In this document: piece by piece, positions 6,337 through 8,437 of the stretch
Position numbering within the stretch: position 1 is the first letter of the stretch
Layout of the letters: every line of letters begins with the position of its first letter
Source of the DNA: an uncultured Ruminococcus sp.
GTDB lineage: Bacteria; Bacillota; Clostridia; Oscillospirales; Ruminococcaceae
Reading direction: 5' to 3'
Assembly (NCBI GenBank): GCA_900319195.1
Contig: ONNL01000180.1
Span: 1-8,437 of the forward strand
Length of the DNA: 8,437 nucleotides
Notes under the pieces: generated by a model
What the model was told of the DNA's origin: nothing
Databases searched by the model: none
The model's input: only the letters and a program-made list of their open reading frames with translations
Position numbers and translations under genes: made by a program

Positions 6337-6361
6337 TTTCGACACGATATTGTACTATAAT
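6337..6361 (+). promoter_or_regulatory. Spo0A box and -10 element of the spoIIGA-sigE operon
   Basis: TTTCGACA (6337-6344) is, on the minus strand, TGTCGAAA, an exact match to the Spo0A binding box. A perfect TATAAT lies at 6356-6361 and no good -35 sits 17 bp before it. A missing standard -35 together with a Spo0A box is what is known of the Bacillus subtilis spoIIG promoter, where phosphorylated Spo0A recruits sigma-A polymerase. Two weaker matches (5 of 7 bases) are CCTCGAA at 6278 and AGTTGAA at 6298. The start point would be near 6368. Confidence 0.65.
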
Positions 6362-6395
6362 AGTTACATAAGCGATACAAGCAGGGGTGACAAAA

Positions 6396-7178
6396 ATGCA
6401 GACGATATACATAGACGTACTGCTCACGCTGAACATTTACGTCAACTTTTTCCTGCTGAGGATAACGGCGCGGCTGACGCACTCTCCGCTGAAAGCAGGG
6501 AGGTGCATACTTGCGGCTGCATACGGGAGCCTATACTCGCTCACGATAATACTCCCCGAGATGCCGACTCCGCTGAGTGTGGCAGTGAAGCTCTTTGCCG
6601 CGTGCACTATGAGCGCTATCGCCTTCGGGTATCGCTCGCGGAGGTTATTTATACTGAACACGGCGGCATTCTTTGCGGCGAATTTCGTCCTCGCGGGGAC
6701 GGTCTATGCCGTGTATACGTGGCTGAGTCCCGAGTCGGTGCACTTCGCAAACGGAAGCTTCTACATAGATCTCTCGCTCATCGTGCTGATAGTCACAACG
6801 GCTGTGATGTACCTTGCCGTTTATGTTTTTCGGCTTCTCACCGACAGCACTGCCGACCGCGGCACCTACAGCGTGACGATACGCAAGGGCAGGGAGACTG
6901 TCAGGCTGAGCGGTCTTGCGGACACGGGCAACTCCCTTGTGGACTTTTTCACGGGCGCTCCCGTTATAATCTGCGGCAGCGGGAGCTTCTCCGAAATGCC
7001 GCGCACTCGGCTTATCCCCTGCGGCACTGTCTCGGGCAACGGACTGCTCCCCGTATTCAAGCCCGACGAGGTGGTGATAACGGACTGCACGAGCGGCGAG
7101 ACTAAGCCTGTCACGGCTGTTATCGGAATCGGTGAGAGTGGTGAAAATGCCGTATTCAATCCAAAAATTCTGAACTGA
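6396..7178 (+). CDS. spoIIGA: SpoIIGA, sporulation sigma-E processing aspartic protease
   Basis: A 260-residue membrane protease that removes the N-terminal pro-sequence of pro-sigma-E in the mother cell, after a signal from the forespore. The N-terminal half has about five hydrophobic segments (roughly residues 5-22, 34-54, 60-77, 84-106 and 125-148). The C-terminal half is the cytosolic protease domain with the motif LADTGNSLVDFFTGAPVII. Asp176 in DTGN is the predicted catalytic aspartate (Asp183 in B. subtilis), and IPCGTVSGNGLLPVFKPDEV is also family-typical. The opening MQTIYIDVLLTLN matches other SpoIIGA starts, so I chose the ATG at 6396, with AGGGG 8 nt upstream, over an in-frame GTG at 6387. 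The protein is about 50 residues shorter than in B. subtilis (309). sigE begins 10 bp after the stop, an arrangement that is strongly diagnostic. Confidence 0.93.
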   Translation: MQTIYIDVLLTLNIYVNFFLLRITARLTHSPLKAGRCILAAAYGSLYSLTIILPEMPTPLSVAVKLFAACTMSAIAFGYRSRRLFILNTAAFFAANFVLAGTVYAVYTWLSPESVHFANGSFYIDLSLIVLIVTTAVMYLAVYVFRLLTDSTADRGTYSVTIRKGRETVRLSGLADTGNSLVDFFTGAPVIICGSGSFSEMPRTRLIPCGTVSGNGLLPVFKPDEVVITDCTSGETKPVTAVIGIGESGENAVFNPKILN

Positions 7179-7188
7179 GGAGACAAAA

Positions 7189-7887
7189 ATGAAACTGATA
7201 CAAAAGCTCATATCAAGAATAAAAAAGCTCATCGGCGGAGAGGTTTTCTACGTAAGCGGTCCCGACACGCTTCCGCCGCCGCTCTCGAAAAAGGACGAGG
7301 CGGACATTTTTTCGCGGCTCATGAAGGACGACCCCGAGGCGCGAAATATCCTGATAGTCCACAATCTGCGGCTCGTCGTCTACATAGCCAAGAAATTCGA
7401 GTCAACGGGAGTGGGCATCGACGACCTCGTTTCGATCGGCACGATAGGTCTCATCAAGGCGGTGAACACATTCTGTCCCACGAAGAATATCAAGCTTGCG
7501 ACCTATGCCTCGCGGTGCATTGAAAACGAGATACTTATGTTCCTGCGGAAGTCCTCGCAGTACCGCAACGACCTCTCTATCGACGAGCCCCTCAACACCG
7601 ATTACGACGGCAACGAGCTCCTGCTGTCCGATGTCCTCGGGACTGACGACGATATCGTGAATAAGGGTATCGAGACCGAGGCAGAGCGCGAAATACTGCG
7701 AGGTGCAGTCTCGGGACTATGCGACAGGGAGCGCGAAATCATGGAAATGCGCTTCGGTCTCCGCGACGGCAAGGAGCTGACTCAGAAAGAGGTCGCTGAG
7801 CAGATCGGTATCTCACAGTCCTATATCTCTCGCCTCGAAAAAAAGATAATCAAAAAACTCCGCCTGAAGCTTGAAAGCATAGGGTGA
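7189..7887 (+). CDS. sigE: RNA polymerase sigma-E factor precursor (early mother-cell sigma)
   Basis: A 232-residue sigma-70 family protein that directs mother-cell transcription early in sporulation. Residues 1-17 (MKLIQKLISRIKKLIGG) are a basic amphipathic pro-sequence, followed by EVFYVSGPDTLPPPLS, which aligns with EVYYIGGSEALPPPLS of B. subtilis pro-SigE. Region 2 spans about 55-121 (NLRLVVYIAKKFE, DDLVSIGTIGLIKAVNTF, KLATYASRCIENEILMFLR). SIDEPLNTDYDGNELLLSDV is the linker/region 3, and the region 4 helix-turn-helix is at about 198-225 (TQKEVAEQIGISQSYISRLE). The pro-sequence is about 7 residues shorter than in B. subtilis. The ribosome binding site GAGGAG overlaps the spoIIGA stop codon, with 6 nt to the ATG, so the genes are translationally close. 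The usual third gene, sigG, does not follow; a convergent gene does. Confidence 0.96.
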   Translation: MKLIQKLISRIKKLIGGEVFYVSGPDTLPPPLSKKDEADIFSRLMKDDPEARNILIVHNLRLVVYIAKKFESTGVGIDDLVSIGTIGLIKAVNTFCPTKNIKLATYASRCIENEILMFLRKSSQYRNDLSIDEPLNTDYDGNELLLSDVLGTDDDIVNKGIETEAEREILRGAVSGLCDREREIMEMRFGLRDGKELTQKEVAEQIGISQSYISRLEKKIIKKLRLKLESIG

Positions 7888-7913
7888 AGTGCAGGACAGC
7901 ATCTTGTGCGATC

Positions 7914-7955
7914 TATCGGGGAGAAAGTCCTCTATCTCAGAGAGCTTCCCCGATA
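7914..7955. terminator. Palindrome between convergent sigE and TVP38 genes; copy C of the gene-end palindrome
   Basis: TATCGGGG (7914-7921) pairs with CCCCGATA (7948-7955), with further CTCT/AGAG pairing inside. On the minus strand it reads ATCGGGGAAGCTCTCTGAG and shares an uninterrupted 22-base match with copy B (6202-6223). It starts 27 nt after the sigE stop and 15 nt after the end of the convergent gene, so it could end transcription from both sides. No strong U-tract is seen on either strand. Confidence 0.6.
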
Positions 7956-7969
7956 AAACGTACAAAACA

Positions 7970-8437
7970 CTATATGTTCTCTGTTCGGTGTCTGTTTATG
8001 AGCGGATATGCCGCAAGTGAAGCTGCAATGATGACAAGCTGCAATATCACTGAAATGCGGAACTGCGGTGAGGACGTATCGTCAAGGCTGTCGCCCATTA
8101 TCGCAAAAAGTATCAGCTTCGAGAGCATTCCGAGGACTGACGCTCCGAGGTAGCTGCTGTACCGCATTTTGCGTGCCCCGAGATACAGACTCACAACGTC
8201 CATAGGCAGTCCGCCGACCTGTCGTATGATGAACGTGAGAAAGGTGAGGTCGCGCTTCTCGTTGGAGAAAAATTTCATTGCCTTCGGGTGCTTCTGCTTT
8301 ATTCTTTCAAGAGCCTCAGACGCGCTCATGCGCCCGATAAAATAGGGTATACTCACCATGACAGCGGCTCCGAGTATGTTGACCGATATTGCAACAGGCA
8401 GCGGAAAAAGCCGTCCGCTGACCGCATACAGAATGCC
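7970..8437 (-). CDS. TVP38/TMEM64 (VTT domain, DedA-like) membrane protein, 5' end missing
   Basis: The C-terminal 155 residues of an integral membrane protein; the frame is open to the window edge, beginning GILYAVSGRLFPLPVAISVN. A glycine-rich membrane segment, VNILGAAVMVSIPYFIGR, is followed by a charged loop. Next comes FIIRQVGGLPMDVVSLYLGARKM, which fits the conserved Arg-x-x-x-Gly-x-Pro re-entrant region of the VTT (SNARE-associated) domain. Two more hydrophobic segments, SVLGMLSKLILFAIMG and ISVILQLVIIAASLAAYPL, precede the basic C-terminus. Members of this superfamily are implicated in lipid translocation or membrane homeostasis, but the substrate here cannot be told. An internal ATG at 8359 is not the true start, because conserved sequence continues upstream. 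The gene converges on sigE and has no evident sporulation role. Confidence 0.85.
   Translation of the reverse strand, partial: GILYAVSGRLFPLPVAISVNILGAAVMVSIPYFIGRMSASEALERIKQKHPKAMKFFSNEKRDLTFLTFIIRQVGGLPMDVVSLYLGARKMRYSSYLGASVLGMLSKLILFAIMGDSLDDTSSPQFRISVILQLVIIAASLAAYPLINRHRTENI

Noticed and set aside
6329..7105. Plus-strand open frame overlapping spoIIGA in another frame
   Set aside because: The composition is rich in Arg, His and Cys without domain character, while the overlapping frame encodes a clear SpoIIGA.

Overview
The window looks like chromosomal DNA from a fibre-degrading, spore-forming member of the Oscillospiraceae, most likely Ruminococcus or a close relative. Three things suggest this: a secreted protein ending in a dockerin module (the cellulosome docking tag of Ruminococcus and Clostridium), an adjacent spoIIGA-sigE sporulation pair, and strong AGGAGG-type ribosome binding sites with sigma-A promoters. 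The species cannot be fixed from the window alone.

Layout. (1) Bases 3-1448, + strand: the 3' part of an AMP-forming acyl-CoA synthetase, followed 6 bp later by a small DUF1294 membrane protein. (2) 1449-1702: a convergent intergenic region with a U-tailed terminator, a perfect 20-bp inverted repeat and a second hairpin. (3) 1703-2965, - strand: a diguanylate cyclase with a degenerate receiver domain, a PAS domain and an intact GGDEF motif. (4) 2966-3417: a 452-bp divergent intergenic region with one good sigma-A promoter in each direction, three palindromes and a structured leader. (5) 3418-6162, + strand: a 914-residue secreted protein with an HEFGH zinc-peptidase-like domain, a left-handed beta-helix of about 19 hexapeptides, a LamG-like domain and a dockerin. 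(6) 6163-6395: a terminator, a second small hairpin and a promoter with an exact Spo0A box. (7) 6396-7887: spoIIGA and sigE, which form one operon. (8) 7888-7969: a palindrome between convergent genes. (9) 7970-8437, - strand: the 3' part of a TVP38/DedA-like membrane protein.

How the parts work together. SpoIIGA is the membrane protease that activates the mother-cell sigma factor SigE, and the Spo0A box upstream matches the known control of this operon. The dockerin protein would be exported and attached to a cell-surface scaffoldin. The diguanylate cyclase is divergent from it and may share regulatory DNA, but no functional link is proven. A related palindrome (consensus near ATCGGGGAAGCTCTCTG) lies at the 3' end of all four transcription units that end in the window and probably acts as a terminator-type dispersed repeat.

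The most unusual items are the domain architecture of the dockerin protein, the gene-end palindrome family, the perfect 20-bp inverted repeat and the pseudo-receiver of the cyclase. I see no phage, CRISPR, transposase or RNA gene, and no complete undescribed multi-gene system.
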